A stretch of 64,000 nucleotides of DNA from Selenomonadaceae bacterium (GCA_030523645.1 JAUNIB010000008.1:1-64000); one strand, 5' to 3'; counted from the first letter of the stretch, positions 15,379 through 24,273 are shown. Made by a program: numbers and translations. Notes: generated from the sequence alone by a model not told the origin.

Positions 15379-16962
15379 ATGAATAGATTACGGATTTTCT
15401 GCAGCCTTCTGCTGCTTCCCCTTCTTCTGCTGATCGCCGGCTGCGGCGGCAGCCGATACAGCTCCGCTCCCAAGGACACCGTCTCCATGGTACTGAGCTC
15501 GGAGCCGTCCACCCTTGACCCGGCCATGACCTACGGCCTCGCCGAGAGCAATGTGCAGGTAGAGCTTTTCGAGGGATTGACCCGTCTGGACGAGAAGGGC
15601 GTACCTCAGCCGGCCTTGGCGGAGCGCTGGGATATTTCCCCCGACGGCCGCACCTATACTTTCCACCTGCGGCCCGGTATCTGCTGGAGCGACGGCACCC
15701 CCATCACCGCCGATGATTTCGTATACTCATGGCAGCGGGTCCTCGACCCCAAGGTTGGCTGCGGCAATGCCTATATGCTTTATCCCATACTCAACGCGGA
15801 GGAATACAACACCGAGGAAGCAAAGACGGAGTCTCTCGGTCTGAAAGCCCTTGACCCAACCACTCTGCAGGTAGTGTTGAAAAATCCCACCGCCTATTTT
15901 CTCGACCTGACGGCCTTCCATGTCTTTTATCCGATACCGAAGCATATCGCGGCAAAGGCATCGGACACCTGGGCCAGCAACTACGAGACCATCGTCGGCT
16001 GCGGCCCCTATACCATCACCAGATGGGTTCACTCCAGTGAAATCGTCCTCATGAAAAATGAGAAATACTGGAACAAAGACAATGTTCGCTCCTCCTGTAT
16101 CATCATGCCCATCAGCGAAACGAAAAGCACTCGCCTCACCATCGTAGAAAGCGGACAGGCCGACCTGATGCTGGATCCTCCCTCCGCCGATGAAGACAGG
16201 CTGAAGGAAAAAGGACTGTACCGGGTAGAGCCGATACTTGGCACCACCTATTATGTTTTCAATGTGACGAAGCCGCCCTTCGACAATCCGCTGGTACGCA
16301 AAGCCTTTGCCCTTGCCGTCTCCAGAGAGGACATGGTAAAGACCATTATCCGCAACGGTCGGTCGGCTGCCTACGGCCTTGTACCTCCGGGAATGATGAC
16401 TGCCGGCAGGGATTTCCGACAGGAGGGCGGTCAGCTTATGAAGGACAACGCCGTTCTCGCCAAAGAGTTTTTGGCGAAGTCCGGCTACAAGGATGAGCCT
16501 GTCGCCATCCTCTACAACACAAACGAAATGAATAAGGCTGTGGCGGAATCCATTCAGGACATGTGGAAGGATGTTCTGGGAGTCAATGCCGCCCTTACCA
16601 ATCAGGAGACAAAGGTTTTCTATGACACCCGTGAAAACGGCGACTATCAGGTAGCTACCACCAACTGGGTGGCGGACTTTGCCGATCCGGCAAATTTCCT
16701 GGAGGTTTTCTCCGACAAGACAAACGACGCCCAGTATCACGACCCGGAATACGAAGCCATCATTGCCGCCGCCCAGCAGGAAATCGATCCTGCCAAGCGG
16801 CTGGCTATTCTCCACAAGGCGGAGAAAAAGCTCTTTGACGACTGCGTTATCATCCCCCTGTTCCACAGCAGTCAGCCGATGGTGGTTCATCCTGCCTTCA
16901 AGGGCTTCTTCTGCTCACCAATGGGCATCATCGACCTGACCCATGCTTATAGAGAGGAATAA
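15379..16962 (+). CDS. Oligopeptide ABC transporter substrate-binding lipoprotein (OppA-like)
   Basis: Protein of 527 aa of the SBP family 5. A lipoprotein signal peptide ends in LLIAGC, so the mature protein is anchored by its first cysteine. Family features follow: VLSSEPSTLDPAMTYGLAES at the N terminus, WDISPDGRTYTFHLRPGICW, and ADDFVYSWQRV. The C-terminal part (WVADFADPANFLEVF) is also typical. It captures peptides outside the membrane for the permease. AAGGAG lies 7-8 bases before the ATG. It is followed after 2 bp by an M20 hydrolase on the same strand, while the permease and ATPase genes are on the opposite strand at 18501-22167. This implies separate control of binding protein and channel. 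Confidence 0.93.
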   Translation: MNRLRIFCSLLLLPLLLLIAGCGGSRYSSAPKDTVSMVLSSEPSTLDPAMTYGLAESNVQVELFEGLTRLDEKGVPQPALAERWDISPDGRTYTFHLRPGICWSDGTPITADDFVYSWQRVLDPKVGCGNAYMLYPILNAEEYNTEEAKTESLGLKALDPTTLQVVLKNPTAYFLDLTAFHVFYPIPKHIAAKASDTWASNYETIVGCGPYTITRWVHSSEIVLMKNEKYWNKDNVRSSCIIMPISETKSTRLTIVESGQADLMLDPPSADEDRLKEKGLYRVEPILGTTYYVFNVTKPPFDNPLVRKAFALAVSREDMVKTIIRNGRSAAYGLVPPGMMTAGRDFRQEGGQLMKDNAVLAKEFLAKSGYKDEPVAILYNTNEMNKAVAESIQDMWKDVLGVNAALTNQETKVFYDTRENGDYQVATTNWVADFADPANFLEVFSDKTNDAQYHDPEYEAIIAAAQQEIDPAKRLAILHKAEKKLFDDCVIIPLFHSSQPMVVHPAFKGFFCSPMGIIDLTHAYREE

Positions 16963-16964
16963 TT

Positions 16965-18131
16965 ATGACCGCTGTCCCTTCATCTGAAATAAAGCAGCTC
17001 CTCTGTCAGAAGCTGGATGAGCTTGCTCCGGTGTTTCACCGGATTGCTGACTATCTGCATCAGCACCCGGAGCTGAGCGGAGAGGAAGAAAATTCCTCCC
17101 GGCTTCTGCAGGATATCTTGTCGGAGTCCGGCTTCTCCATCGCTCCGGTGATTCCCGATAAGCTGCCCACCGCCTTTCATGGTATAAAGGGCAGCGGTCC
17201 GGTGCATATCGGCTTCCTTGCTGAGTACGATGCCCTGCCGGAGCTGGGCCACGGCTGCGGTCACAACCTGATTGCCGCCATGAGTACCACCGCCGCCATA
17301 GCCTGTGCCGACATATTTGCCGACGAGGCTGCCGTTCACATCTTCGGCTGTCCCGCCGAGGAGACAATCGGCGGCAAAGTGTTCATGAGTGAGGCGGGCG
17401 TATTCGCCGGACTGGATGCGGCTCTCATCTGTCATCCCAGTGATGTGACTGCCGTCGGCGGCACCTCATACGCTACTCACCCTGTGAAGTTCACCTTTAC
17501 CGGCAAGCCCGCCCATGTAGCCGACCCGGATTATCACGGCATCAATGCCCTTGACGCTCTGGTGGATTTCTATCAGCAGCTTGGCACTCTGCAGAGGACC
17601 TTCACCGAACCTCACATCATCGGCAAAATCATCACCGAGGGCGGCACCGCTCCCAATATCGTACCGGAACGGGCTGCCATGAAAGCTACCATCCGGGCTT
17701 TGCGGACTGAATATCTTGAAGACTTCATGCTACCACGGATAAAGGAGCTGGCTCAGCAGGTGTCACAGGCTCACGGCACAGAGTTGGAAATGGAGCATTA
17801 CGAGCCGCTGTTCAAAAATCTCATCAATGACCGGCAGCTCAGCGAATATATGAAAGCCAATCTTGAAGCTCTCGGTACAGATGTAACGGTATATCCCGCC
17901 GATGACGCCGACGGCTCCACCGATGTTGGCAATGTGAGTCACGACGCTCCCACCATTCAGCCGGAAATAAAAATAGGTGAGGGCATTGCTGCCCACACCT
18001 ATGAGTTTGCTGCCGCTGCCGGCAGCGAGTACGGTAAAAAAATGGCACTGCTGGCGGCCAAGGCGATGGCCATGACCGCGGCGGATGTGATTTTACAAAA
18101 AGAAACAGTGAAAGCGGCGAATAATCTCTGA
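16965..18131 (+). CDS. M20-family metallohydrolase (amidohydrolase / aminoacylase-like)
   Basis: Protein of 388 aa. Zinc-binding and catalytic features of M20 peptidases are visible: GHGCGHN, PAEE with the catalytic glutamate, and a later STDVGNVSH segment. A dimerisation domain sits in the middle (PVKFTFTGKPAHVADPDYHG). The pattern is nearest to the M20D group (AbgB-, ThrC- or hippurate hydrolase-like enzymes), which cleave acyl-amino acids or dipeptides. It is probably cytoplasmic and probably handles peptides brought in by the neighbouring Opp system. The start at 16965 lies 2 bp after the OppA stop. The last codons (after KAANN) and the stop fall at the left end of a family A repeat, so the C terminus may have been shaped by that insertion. 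Confidence 0.88.
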   Translation: MTAVPSSEIKQLLCQKLDELAPVFHRIADYLHQHPELSGEEENSSRLLQDILSESGFSIAPVIPDKLPTAFHGIKGSGPVHIGFLAEYDALPELGHGCGHNLIAAMSTTAAIACADIFADEAAVHIFGCPAEETIGGKVFMSEAGVFAGLDAALICHPSDVTAVGGTSYATHPVKFTFTGKPAHVADPDYHGINALDALVDFYQQLGTLQRTFTEPHIIGKIITEGGTAPNIVPERAAMKATIRALRTEYLEDFMLPRIKELAQQVSQAHGTELEMEHYEPLFKNLINDRQLSEYMKANLEALGTDVTVYPADDADGSTDVGNVSHDAPTIQPEIKIGEGIAAHTYEFAAAAGSEYGKKMALLAAKAMAMTAADVILQKETVKAANNL

Positions 18132-18252
18132 CGAAAACACGCTCTCGCTCGGCAATCAACATAACAGCACTAGGCTCTGACTGCGTATGCTTACTTGTCA
18201 ATCGCCAAGTGCCGATGTTGATTAACGGTTTTCTTACAGGCATCATTCACCG
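18118..18252. repeat. Dispersed repeat family A, copy 1
   Basis: Imperfect terminal inverted repeats (GCGAATAATCTCTGACGAAAA at the left, the complement of GTGAATGATGCCTGTAAGAAAA at the right) flank an internal part with TCAATCGCCAAGTGCCGATGTT. The internal part matches copies at 30556-30680 (opposite orientation) and 56521-56660. No open frame is present. The left end overlaps the stop codon of the M20 gene. The structure is MITE-like. Confidence 0.65.
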
Positions 18253-18265
18253 CTGTTTACATTAT

Positions 18266-18304
18266 AAAAGGGGCTGTCGCTTTGTGCGTCAGTCCCTTTC
18301 TTTT
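18266..18304 (+). terminator. Terminator of the OppA-M20 transcript
   Basis: The stem AAGGGGCTG/CAGTCCCTT (18268-18276 with 18290-18298, one G-T pair) is followed by a T-rich tract. Confidence 0.65.
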
Positions 18305-18324
18305 ATCAATATATGTTGACGCAA

Positions 18325-18434
18325 GCCTCCCCTCTAGGGGAGGTGACCTGCGCAGCAGGTCGGAGGGGTGATAGAGACTGCTTTTACACCCCTCAGTCAG
18401 CTTCGCTGACAGCTCCCCTCAATGGGAGCCTTTC
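18325..18434. repeat. Palindromic repeat family B, copy
   Basis: GCCTCCCCTCTAGGGGAGG, an ACCTGC/GCAGGT palindrome, then a distal half with CAGTCAGCTTCGCTGACAG and CTCCCC. Together with repeat A and the terminator it fills the 369-bp gap between the convergent M20 and OppF genes. Nothing else is seen there. Confidence 0.75.
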
Positions 18435-18500
18435 AAACGGATTAGTCACAGTCATCAATTGTTTGATGTTTCATTACTCCATGAACGCCAAAATATAGTA

Positions 18501-19301
18501 CTAGCACTTCGGACATGGCAGTGGAATTGCCGACAGGAGTTTCTTCGTATACTCATGCTGCGGGTTGCTGTACAGTTCATCAGCCGCCGCCAGCTCCACA
18601 ATCTGTCCCTGATTCATTACCGCCACCCGATCGCTGATATACCTGACCATAGCCAAATCGTGAGCGATAAACAGATAAGTAAGCCCCAGCTCCCTCTGAA
18701 GCTGGCTGAGAAGATTTACCACCTGTGCCTGTATGGACACATCGAGAGCCGAAATCGGCTCATCGCAGATAATCAGCTCAGGATTTACCGCCAAGGCTCT
18801 GGCGATACCAACCCTCTGCCGTTGACCGCCGCTGAACTCATGGGGGAAACGGTTTGCCTGCTCCGGACTGAGTCCAACCAGATCGAGCAGATGACGGATT
18901 CGCTTCTGCCGTTCCTGCGGCTCCCTGTACATCCCCTTGATTTCCATGGGCTCCGCGATAATTTCGCCCACCGTGAGCCTCGGATTCAGACTGGCGTATG
19001 GGTCCTGAAATATCATCTGTATCCTGCTGTCGGGGCCGCTGCTGTAGTCCAGCTCCTGTCCGTGCATCAGCACCCGGCCGGAGGTGGGCCTGTACAATCC
19101 CATGATGGTGCGGCCGGCAGTAGACTTGCCGCAGCCGGACTCTCCCACCATGCCCAGGGTTTCCCCGGCATATATGTCGAAGCTGATGCCGTTGAGGGCA
19201 TAGGTATACTCCGCAGGTCTCCCCCAGAAATCCCGCCTTGTGACGAAATGCTTTTTCAGCTCCCGCACAGACAGCAGGGGCTGTTTTTCTTTTTCATCCA
19301 C
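18501..19301 (-). CDS. Oligopeptide ABC transporter ATP-binding protein OppF-like
   Basis: ATPase of about 266 aa. Walker A GESGCGKST, Q-loop IFQDPYASLNP, signature FSGGQRQRVGIARAL, Walker B LIICDEPISALD and the switch histidine in IAHDL are complete. The GTG start at 19301 overlaps the stop of the upstream oppD-like gene and has GGGGAGG nine bases before it. The frame extends further upstream, but that part lies inside oppD. It is the last gene of the minus-strand operon ldt-hydrolase-oppB-oppC-oppD-oppF. It pairs with OppD as the heterodimeric motor of peptide import. Confidence 0.92.
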   Translation of the reverse strand: MDEKEKQPLLSVRELKKHFVTRRDFWGRPAEYTYALNGISFDIYAGETLGMVGESGCGKSTAGRTIMGLYRPTSGRVLMHGQELDYSSGPDSRIQMIFQDPYASLNPRLTVGEIIAEPMEIKGMYREPQERQKRIRHLLDLVGLSPEQANRFPHEFSGGQRQRVGIARALAVNPELIICDEPISALDVSIQAQVVNLLSQLQRELGLTYLFIAHDLAMVRYISDRVAVMNQGQIVELAAADELYSNPQHEYTKKLLSAIPLPCPKC

Positions 19302-20310
19302 GGGCGGACACCTCCCCCTGCTCCTGCTGCTCACGGTACGCCCGCCAGCACCAGACGGTGTGATTCTCCCCGAGAGGCACCGCCTCCGGCCGCACATCAC
19401 GGCAGACTTTCATGGCGTAGGGGCAGCGGGGCAGGAAGCTGCAGCCCTGAATATCCAGCGACAAGTCCGGCGGCTGTCCCGCAATCACCGGCAAAGGCTC
19501 CCGTCTGTCCGCATCCAGTCTCGGCAGAGACCTCAGCAGACCCTGCGTATAAGGATGACCGTTTTCAAAGAAAATTTCCTTCGCCGTTCCTACCTCCGCC
19601 ACGCTGCCGGCATACATCACCTCCACCCGGTCGCAAATGCTGGCAATAACCCCCAAATCGTGAGAAATCAGCACGATAGACATTCCGTATTCCTGCCTCA
19701 GCTCTCCCAGCAGCTTCAATATCTGTGCCTGGATTGTCACATCGAGAGCAGTAGTCGGCTCATCCGCAAAGAGCAGCTTCGGCCGGCAGATGAGCGCCAT
19801 AGCTATCATCACCCGTTGGCGCATACCGCCGCTGAATTCGTGGGGATATGCCCCCATTCGCTCCTTTGCGCTGCGTATCCCTACCCTGTCCAGCAGGGCG
19901 ATAGCCTCCTGCCGGGCCTCCTCATGGGACACACCCTTGTGGAGCATGATTCCCTCAGTCATCTGATAGCCGATGGTCAGCACCGGATTCAATGAAGTCA
20001 TGGGGTCCTGAAAAATCATGGCCACTTCCCGGCCTCTAAGCTGACGAAGCTGTGCCTCATCCGCCCCGGTAATATCCTGTCCCCGGAAAACAATCCGACC
20101 GCCGGCAATAAAAGAATTTTCTTTCGGCAGCAGCCCCATCACCGCCTGAGCGGTGACGCTCTTGCCGCAGCCGGACTCACCCACGATGCCCAGTATTTCC
20201 CCCTGTCCCACAGTTAGGCTCATTCCGCGGACAGCCTTTATATCTCCTCGATAGGTGTGGAAGCCTACTGAGAGATTCTCTATTGCCAGCAGTTCATTCG
20301 CTGCACTCAT
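19294..20310 (-). CDS. Oligopeptide ABC transporter ATP-binding protein OppD-like
   Basis: ATPase of 338 aa. Walker A GESGCGKSV, Q-loop MIFQDPMTSLNP, signature FSGGMRQRVMIAMAL, Walker B LLFADEPTTALD and switch ISHDL are present. The C-terminal OppD extension with the cysteine cluster (CSFLPRCPYAMKVC) is visible, and in this family it can bind an iron-sulphur cluster. AGGAGG sits close before the ATG. It lies 11 bp after oppC. Confidence 0.93.
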   Translation of the reverse strand: MSAANELLAIENLSVGFHTYRGDIKAVRGMSLTVGQGEILGIVGESGCGKSVTAQAVMGLLPKENSFIAGGRIVFRGQDITGADEAQLRQLRGREVAMIFQDPMTSLNPVLTIGYQMTEGIMLHKGVSHEEARQEAIALLDRVGIRSAKERMGAYPHEFSGGMRQRVMIAMALICRPKLLFADEPTTALDVTIQAQILKLLGELRQEYGMSIVLISHDLGVIASICDRVEVMYAGSVAEVGTAKEIFFENGHPYTQGLLRSLPRLDADRREPLPVIAGQPPDLSLDIQGCSFLPRCPYAMKVCRDVRPEAVPLGENHTVWCWRAYREQQEQGEVSARG

Positions 20311-20321
20311 GGGGCTTCCTC

Positions 20322-21236
20322 CTATCTTCTCATTTTCGGATCCAGCGCATCCCGCAGACCGTCACTCAGAAAATTGAAGGCCAGCATAGTAAGGCTGATG
20401 GCCGCCGCCGGGAAAAACAACTGGTAGGGAAAAACTCTGATGGTATTCACTCCATCGGAGGCCAGCACGCCCCAGCTGGCCATAGGTGCTGACACACCCA
20501 GACCGATGAAGCTGAGAAACGCCTCCGTGAAGATAGCATCGGGTATGGACATACTGAGGGACACGATGATTGCCCCCACAGCATTCGGTATCAGGTGCCT
20601 GCCGATGATGCGGCTGCCGTCGGCACCCATGCTTCGGGCGGCCAGCACAAACTCCTGCTCCTTCAGCTTCAGCACCTCGCCCCGGACGATGCGGGCCATC
20701 TGCAGCCAGTAACTGATACCGAAGGCAATGAAGATATTCATCAGTCCCGGCTTGAAAACAACCATCAGCAGAATGACATACAGCAGGGTCGGCACACTGT
20801 AGAGAACATCCACGATGTTCATCATTATCCTGTCGGTTCTGCCGCCTGCATAGCCGGAGATACCGCCGTAGATTACGCCGATTACCAGATTTATGAGGCT
20901 GGCCACGATACCGATGGACAGAGAAATCCGCGCGCCGTACAGCACCCGGATAAAGAGGTCACGGCCCAGACTGTCGGTGCCAAACCAATGCTCTGCCGAT
21001 GGCCCAAGATTTGCCTGCAGGAAATTCTGGTCCTCGTAGGAAACAGAGGACAGCATGGGGCCGATGATTGCCGCCGCCAGCAACAGCAGGATGAAGCTCA
21101 AGCCAAGCATAGCTCCCTTATCCTTTTTCAGCCGCAGCCACGCATCTGACCAAAATCCAGCCGATGGTGCAGCGGCCGTCCTGCCGACATCCTCTGCAGA
21201 TATGTTCAGGGGAGAGAACTCGTATTGCTTTTCCAT
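20322..21236 (-). CDS. Oligopeptide ABC transporter permease OppC-like
   Basis: Inner membrane permease of about 304 aa with an N-terminal cytoplasmic segment and about six helices (first GAMLGLSFILLLLAAAIIGP). The Opp/Dpp family motif HWFGTDSLGRDLFIRVLYGA is present. The EAA loop (ARSMGADGSRIIGRHLIPNA) contacts the ATPases. The start at 21236 has GGGAGG six bases upstream and follows the oppB stop by one base. An earlier in-frame ATG at 21275 lies inside oppB and lacks a ribosome site. Confidence 0.92.
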   Translation of the reverse strand: MEKQYEFSPLNISAEDVGRTAAAPSAGFWSDAWLRLKKDKGAMLGLSFILLLLAAAIIGPMLSSVSYEDQNFLQANLGPSAEHWFGTDSLGRDLFIRVLYGARISLSIGIVASLINLVIGVIYGGISGYAGGRTDRIMMNIVDVLYSVPTLLYVILLMVVFKPGLMNIFIAFGISYWLQMARIVRGEVLKLKEQEFVLAARSMGADGSRIIGRHLIPNAVGAIIVSLSMSIPDAIFTEAFLSFIGLGVSAPMASWGVLASDGVNTIRVFPYQLFFPAAAISLTMLAFNFLSDGLRDALDPKMRR

Positions 21237-21237
21237 G

Positions 21238-22167
21238 TCAATCCTCCCTCTCTCCCAGCTTAATCCGCGGGTCAAGCAGGGGATAAATCAAATCCACCAG
21301 CATGTTCATAAAGATGACGATAGCGGAATAAAAGAGGGTAATCCCCAGAATAACCGTGTAATCACGGTTGTAAATACTGGTTACGAAGTAGCTGCCAAGT
21401 CCGGGGATGGCAAAAATCGTCTCGATGACGAAGCTGCCGGTAAGGATGCCTGCCGCCATTGGGCCGAGATATGTCACCACCGGTATGAGAGCATTGGGCA
21501 GTGCATGGCGGAACAGTACCGCCCCGGTGCTGAGCCCCTTGGCCTTGGCCGTCCTGATATAGTCCTGTCCCAATACATCAAGCATACTGGAACGGGTAAG
21601 GCGGGTAATAAAGGCCATGGGCATTGCCGCCAGCGCAACGGCCGGCAGGACACGGCTGGCCCAGCTGTTCCACATGGCCGCCGGCAGCCAGCCCAGCTTC
21701 ATGGCAAAGACTTCTACCAATAGAGCGGCTAGTACAAAGCCGGGTACTGCCACTCCCACGGTGGTCAGCAGATTCACCGCTCTGTCCGGCCAGCTGTTCC
21801 GCCGATAGGCCGCCAGCACGCCGGCCGGCACTCCCACCAGCAGGGCAATGATGATGCTCTCCACGCCAAGCTCCAGAGATACAGGGAAACTCTCGGCGAT
21901 AATGTCATTCACCGAGCGGCCTACATACTTAAAGGAAGGCCCCAAATCTCCCCGAACTGCATTGGATAGATAGTCCTTGTACTGAGTCAGCAGCGGGTCA
22001 TTCAGCTTATAGCGGGCCTCGATATTTGCCCGCACCGCCGGTGGCAGGCTCTTCTCCGCAGTGAAGGGGCCGCCGGGTATGGAGTGCATGAGCAGGAAGG
22101 TCACTGTCATGACCACCCACAGCACGATTATGGAATTGCCGATTCTCTTTATCAGATAATTCAGCAC
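21238..22167 (-). CDS. Oligopeptide ABC transporter permease OppB-like
   Basis: Permease of 309 aa with about six membrane helices, beginning LNYLIKRIGNSIIVLWVVMT. The EAA loop reads RTAKAKGLSTGAVLFRHALP. The GTG start at 22167 follows GGGAGG with good spacing. It is the first transporter gene after the serine hydrolase gene at 22211, 43 bp away, so it is probably co-transcribed with it. It forms the channel with OppC. Confidence 0.92.
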   Translation of the reverse strand: MLNYLIKRIGNSIIVLWVVMTVTFLLMHSIPGGPFTAEKSLPPAVRANIEARYKLNDPLLTQYKDYLSNAVRGDLGPSFKYVGRSVNDIIAESFPVSLELGVESIIIALLVGVPAGVLAAYRRNSWPDRAVNLLTTVGVAVPGFVLAALLVEVFAMKLGWLPAAMWNSWASRVLPAVALAAMPMAFITRLTRSSMLDVLGQDYIRTAKAKGLSTGAVLFRHALPNALIPVVTYLGPMAAGILTGSFVIETIFAIPGLGSYFVTSIYNRDYTVILGITLFYSAIVIFMNMLVDLIYPLLDPRIKLGERED

Positions 22168-22210
22168 TGTAAATCCTCCCGTCTGTATTCGGGCTGCCGC
22201 CCTCCAACAG

Positions 22211-23500
22211 TTACTTCATAAATGCCCGGCACAGGGCATCCATTATTCTTTCTTCCCAGACAAAATTGCCGCTGAAGCGCCCCCGACTCTCCGGGGCATC
22301 CTCCGGCAGACCTTCACCGTTCATAATGTACACGAAGCCGTCCCCGGTATCGGGACGGAAAAATAGACCGGACAACAGACCGAAGGCCTCCCCGGTGTGA
22401 CCAACCAAATCAATATCTATGTCTCGGCAGACTCTTGCCCGGCTGCCTCCGTCAATCTGATACAGACCCAGTCCATAGCTCAGGAAGACACCGTCCTCGG
22501 TATCTCCGTTGTCTCTGCCGCCGACCTGATAAATCCAATGCTTCGCCGTCATCTGCTCCACCGAGTCCCGGCTCAGCACTCTTTTCCCCCGATACAGACC
22601 ACAGCCCATGAGCATTTCAAGGGCGTGACTCATTCCCTTAAGGGACAGCCGCAGACCGCCCTGCGGGGCAAAGAAGGTAGCATTGGTACCCGGCACATAG
22701 CCTGTGAGACTGTACTCCCGGGAATCATCCTGCTCGGCGTAGGGATTCTGCATCGTCACCGTGTCACGAGCCGGCTGTCGTCCGTCGTAACAATCCATCA
22801 TCGGCTGCCAATCGGCTCCTGCCTGCTGCTTCTGATAGATACCGCCCAGCCGATGAAATTCGTCCTGCTGCAGATTAGCAGGCAGATAGCCGCCGTCGAT
22901 GTCCAGCATGGCCAGTATATGCTCCTGCTGATAGGTATCGAACCGCTCACCGGTGACAGTCTCGATGATTGTCCCTAAGAGGCCATAGTTCAGATTGCAG
23001 TAAGAAAAATACTCTCCCGGCGGCTCATCCGAGGTCGCAAAGTGCGCTCCCTCCTCGTAGAATTTCCCATCCGGGAAGAAGAACTCCCGGACACCGAACT
23101 CCGGCGGAATGCAGTAAATAATACCATCCCTCAAACCCGAGGTGTGACAGCAAAGCATCTCTATGGTGATAGGGACATAGGGAAAGTCCGGATGGCGGAG
23201 GGAAAAGCCCAGATACCGGCTCACATCATCCGACAGGGACAGGCGCCCCTGCTCTGCCAGCTGCATTATCGTATAGACCGTGAACTGCTTTGACACGGAG
23301 GCAATGCGAAAGAGGCTGTCCCGCAGAAAAGGTCTGTCCGCCTCCCCGTCCGACTTGCCGCCGATGTAAGCCCTGCCGCCGCAAAAGCTGTAGACCGGCT
23401 GCCCGTTTTTGTACAGAATGGCCCCCAGTCCCGGCACCTGATCAGGGTCTTCACCGATGATGGCCGCCAAGCTTTTCTCCAGCTCCTCGTACTCTGTCAT
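22211..23500 (-). CDS. Serine hydrolase of the beta-lactamase / DD-peptidase fold
   Basis: About 429 aa, class C beta-lactamase-like family (Pfam Beta-lactamase). The catalytic SxxK is SVSK in FRIASVSKQFT. The YxN motif is the YCN of YFSYCNLNYG. The KTG-equivalent is HTG in LVGHTGEAFG. The family includes D-aminopeptidases, DD-peptidases and esterases, so the exact substrate is open. No signal peptide is present at either possible start (23512 or 23500), so the enzyme appears cytoplasmic. That fits processing of imported peptides more than antibiotic resistance. GAGAGG precedes the ATG at 23500. The gene overlaps or abuts the L,D-transpeptidase-like gene and precedes oppB in one operon. Confidence 0.8.
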   Translation of the reverse strand: MTEYEELEKSLAAIIGEDPDQVPGLGAILYKNGQPVYSFCGGRAYIGGKSDGEADRPFLRDSLFRIASVSKQFTVYTIMQLAEQGRLSLSDDVSRYLGFSLRHPDFPYVPITIEMLCCHTSGLRDGIIYCIPPEFGVREFFFPDGKFYEEGAHFATSDEPPGEYFSYCNLNYGLLGTIIETVTGERFDTYQQEHILAMLDIDGGYLPANLQQDEFHRLGGIYQKQQAGADWQPMMDCYDGRQPARDTVTMQNPYAEQDDSREYSLTGYVPGTNATFFAPQGGLRLSLKGMSHALEMLMGCGLYRGKRVLSRDSVEQMTAKHWIYQVGGRDNGDTEDGVFLSYGLGLYQIDGGSRARVCRDIDIDLVGHTGEAFGLLSGLFFRPDTGDGFVYIMNGEGLPEDAPESRGRFSGNFVWEERIMDALCRAFMK

Positions 23501-23508
23501 GGTGCCTC

Positions 23509-24123
23509 TCATTTCGTCAGCGGATAAATGCAGACCCGCACATTGTTGTCCACATTCTGCAGGATGAACTTCATATTCTCCTCGCTGACTGCCACACAGC
23601 CAGCCGTGAAATCATTTGGCCCATCACAGTGCAGGAAGATGTAGGAGCCTTTCCCGGGGACTCGCTCCTTGTTGTAGTCAAGGAACAGGCCGTAGTTGAA
23701 CTGAGGACTCATGTCGTTCATGGGATCCCCGCCGTTTTCGTCAATTATCTCTCTCGGTATTACCCGGTCGTCCAGCAGGAGATTGTAGAACTCTCCCTCG
23801 GCACAGAAGATATGCTCATCCAACTTCACAAAGTCGGCTTTTGTCCCCGGGTTGTCCTTCATGCCTACGGCAGTAAACACGCCAAAGTCACCCATGGGGG
23901 TCCTCATATCTCCCTCCCGGGTCTTGCCGAGGCCTTCTTTGCCCACATAGCCGTCGCAGGTCAAAAGCTTCGTCCAGAAGTCAGGGTATTCATCGGTCTT
24001 GGCGTAGAGTTGCAGCCTCGCCCTGCTTCCCTCTATATGCTGCACGAAGATGACCTGCCGCACCTCCGGCTCCCGGCAATATTTCTGCAGCAGCTCATTC
24101 CAGCTGGGATGTTGCTCTGTCAT
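23509..24123 (-). CDS. L,D-transpeptidase-fold (YkuD-like) protein
   Basis: Protein of 204 aa. The C-terminal part has the YkuD catalytic signature in variant form: IFLHCDGPNDFTAGCVAVS, with the histidine followed by the nucleophile cysteine. Upstream there is a substrate-lid-like stretch (GDMRTPMGDFGVFTA), which is also typical of the fold. The first 60 residues show no signal peptide, lipobox or wall-binding LysM domain. A cytoplasmic L,D-carboxypeptidase or transpeptidase acting on recycled muropeptides is one reading. GGAGGTGGATT precedes the ATG. It is the first gene of the ldt-hydrolase-oppBCDF operon, with its promoter at 24158. Confidence 0.75.
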   Translation of the reverse strand: MTEQHPSWNELLQKYCREPEVRQVIFVQHIEGSRARLQLYAKTDEYPDFWTKLLTCDGYVGKEGLGKTREGDMRTPMGDFGVFTAVGMKDNPGTKADFVKLDEHIFCAEGEFYNLLLDDRVIPREIIDENGGDPMNDMSPQFNYGLFLDYNKERVPGKGSYIFLHCDGPNDFTAGCVAVSEENMKFILQNVDNNVRVCIYPLTK

Positions 24124-24157
24124 AATCCACCTCCGCAGAGTAAATGCTTATCAGTAC

Positions 24158-24187
24158 ATTATAATGCCGTTATTCGGAAAATTGCAA
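24158..24187 (-). promoter_or_regulatory. Promoter of the L,D-transpeptidase/Opp operon
   Basis: On the minus strand TTGCAA (24182-24187) and TATAAT (24158-24163) are spaced 18 bp apart, about 35 bp upstream of the start codon. Confidence 0.6.
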
Positions 24188-24263
24188 AGCAATTTATCTT
24201 ATTGGCATTCAACGGTGTAGCCGCTATAATGCCGTTGTTCAAGAAAGTGCAAAGCAATTTATC
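24160..24263. repeat. Tandem duplication of a promoter-like unit
   Basis: A unit of about 48 bp beginning ATAATGCCGTT and containing GCAAAGCAATTTATC occurs at 24160-24207 and again at 24216-24263. Both copies carry the TGCAA and TATAAT elements, so two staggered promoters may drive the operon at 24123. Confidence 0.65.
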
Positions 24264-24273
24264 CTATTCGCAT

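Noticed and set aside
22211-23500. Antibiotic-resistance beta-lactamase
   Set aside because: Only the fold motifs are present. There is no signal peptide, and the operon is with a peptide importer, so a resistance role is not supported.
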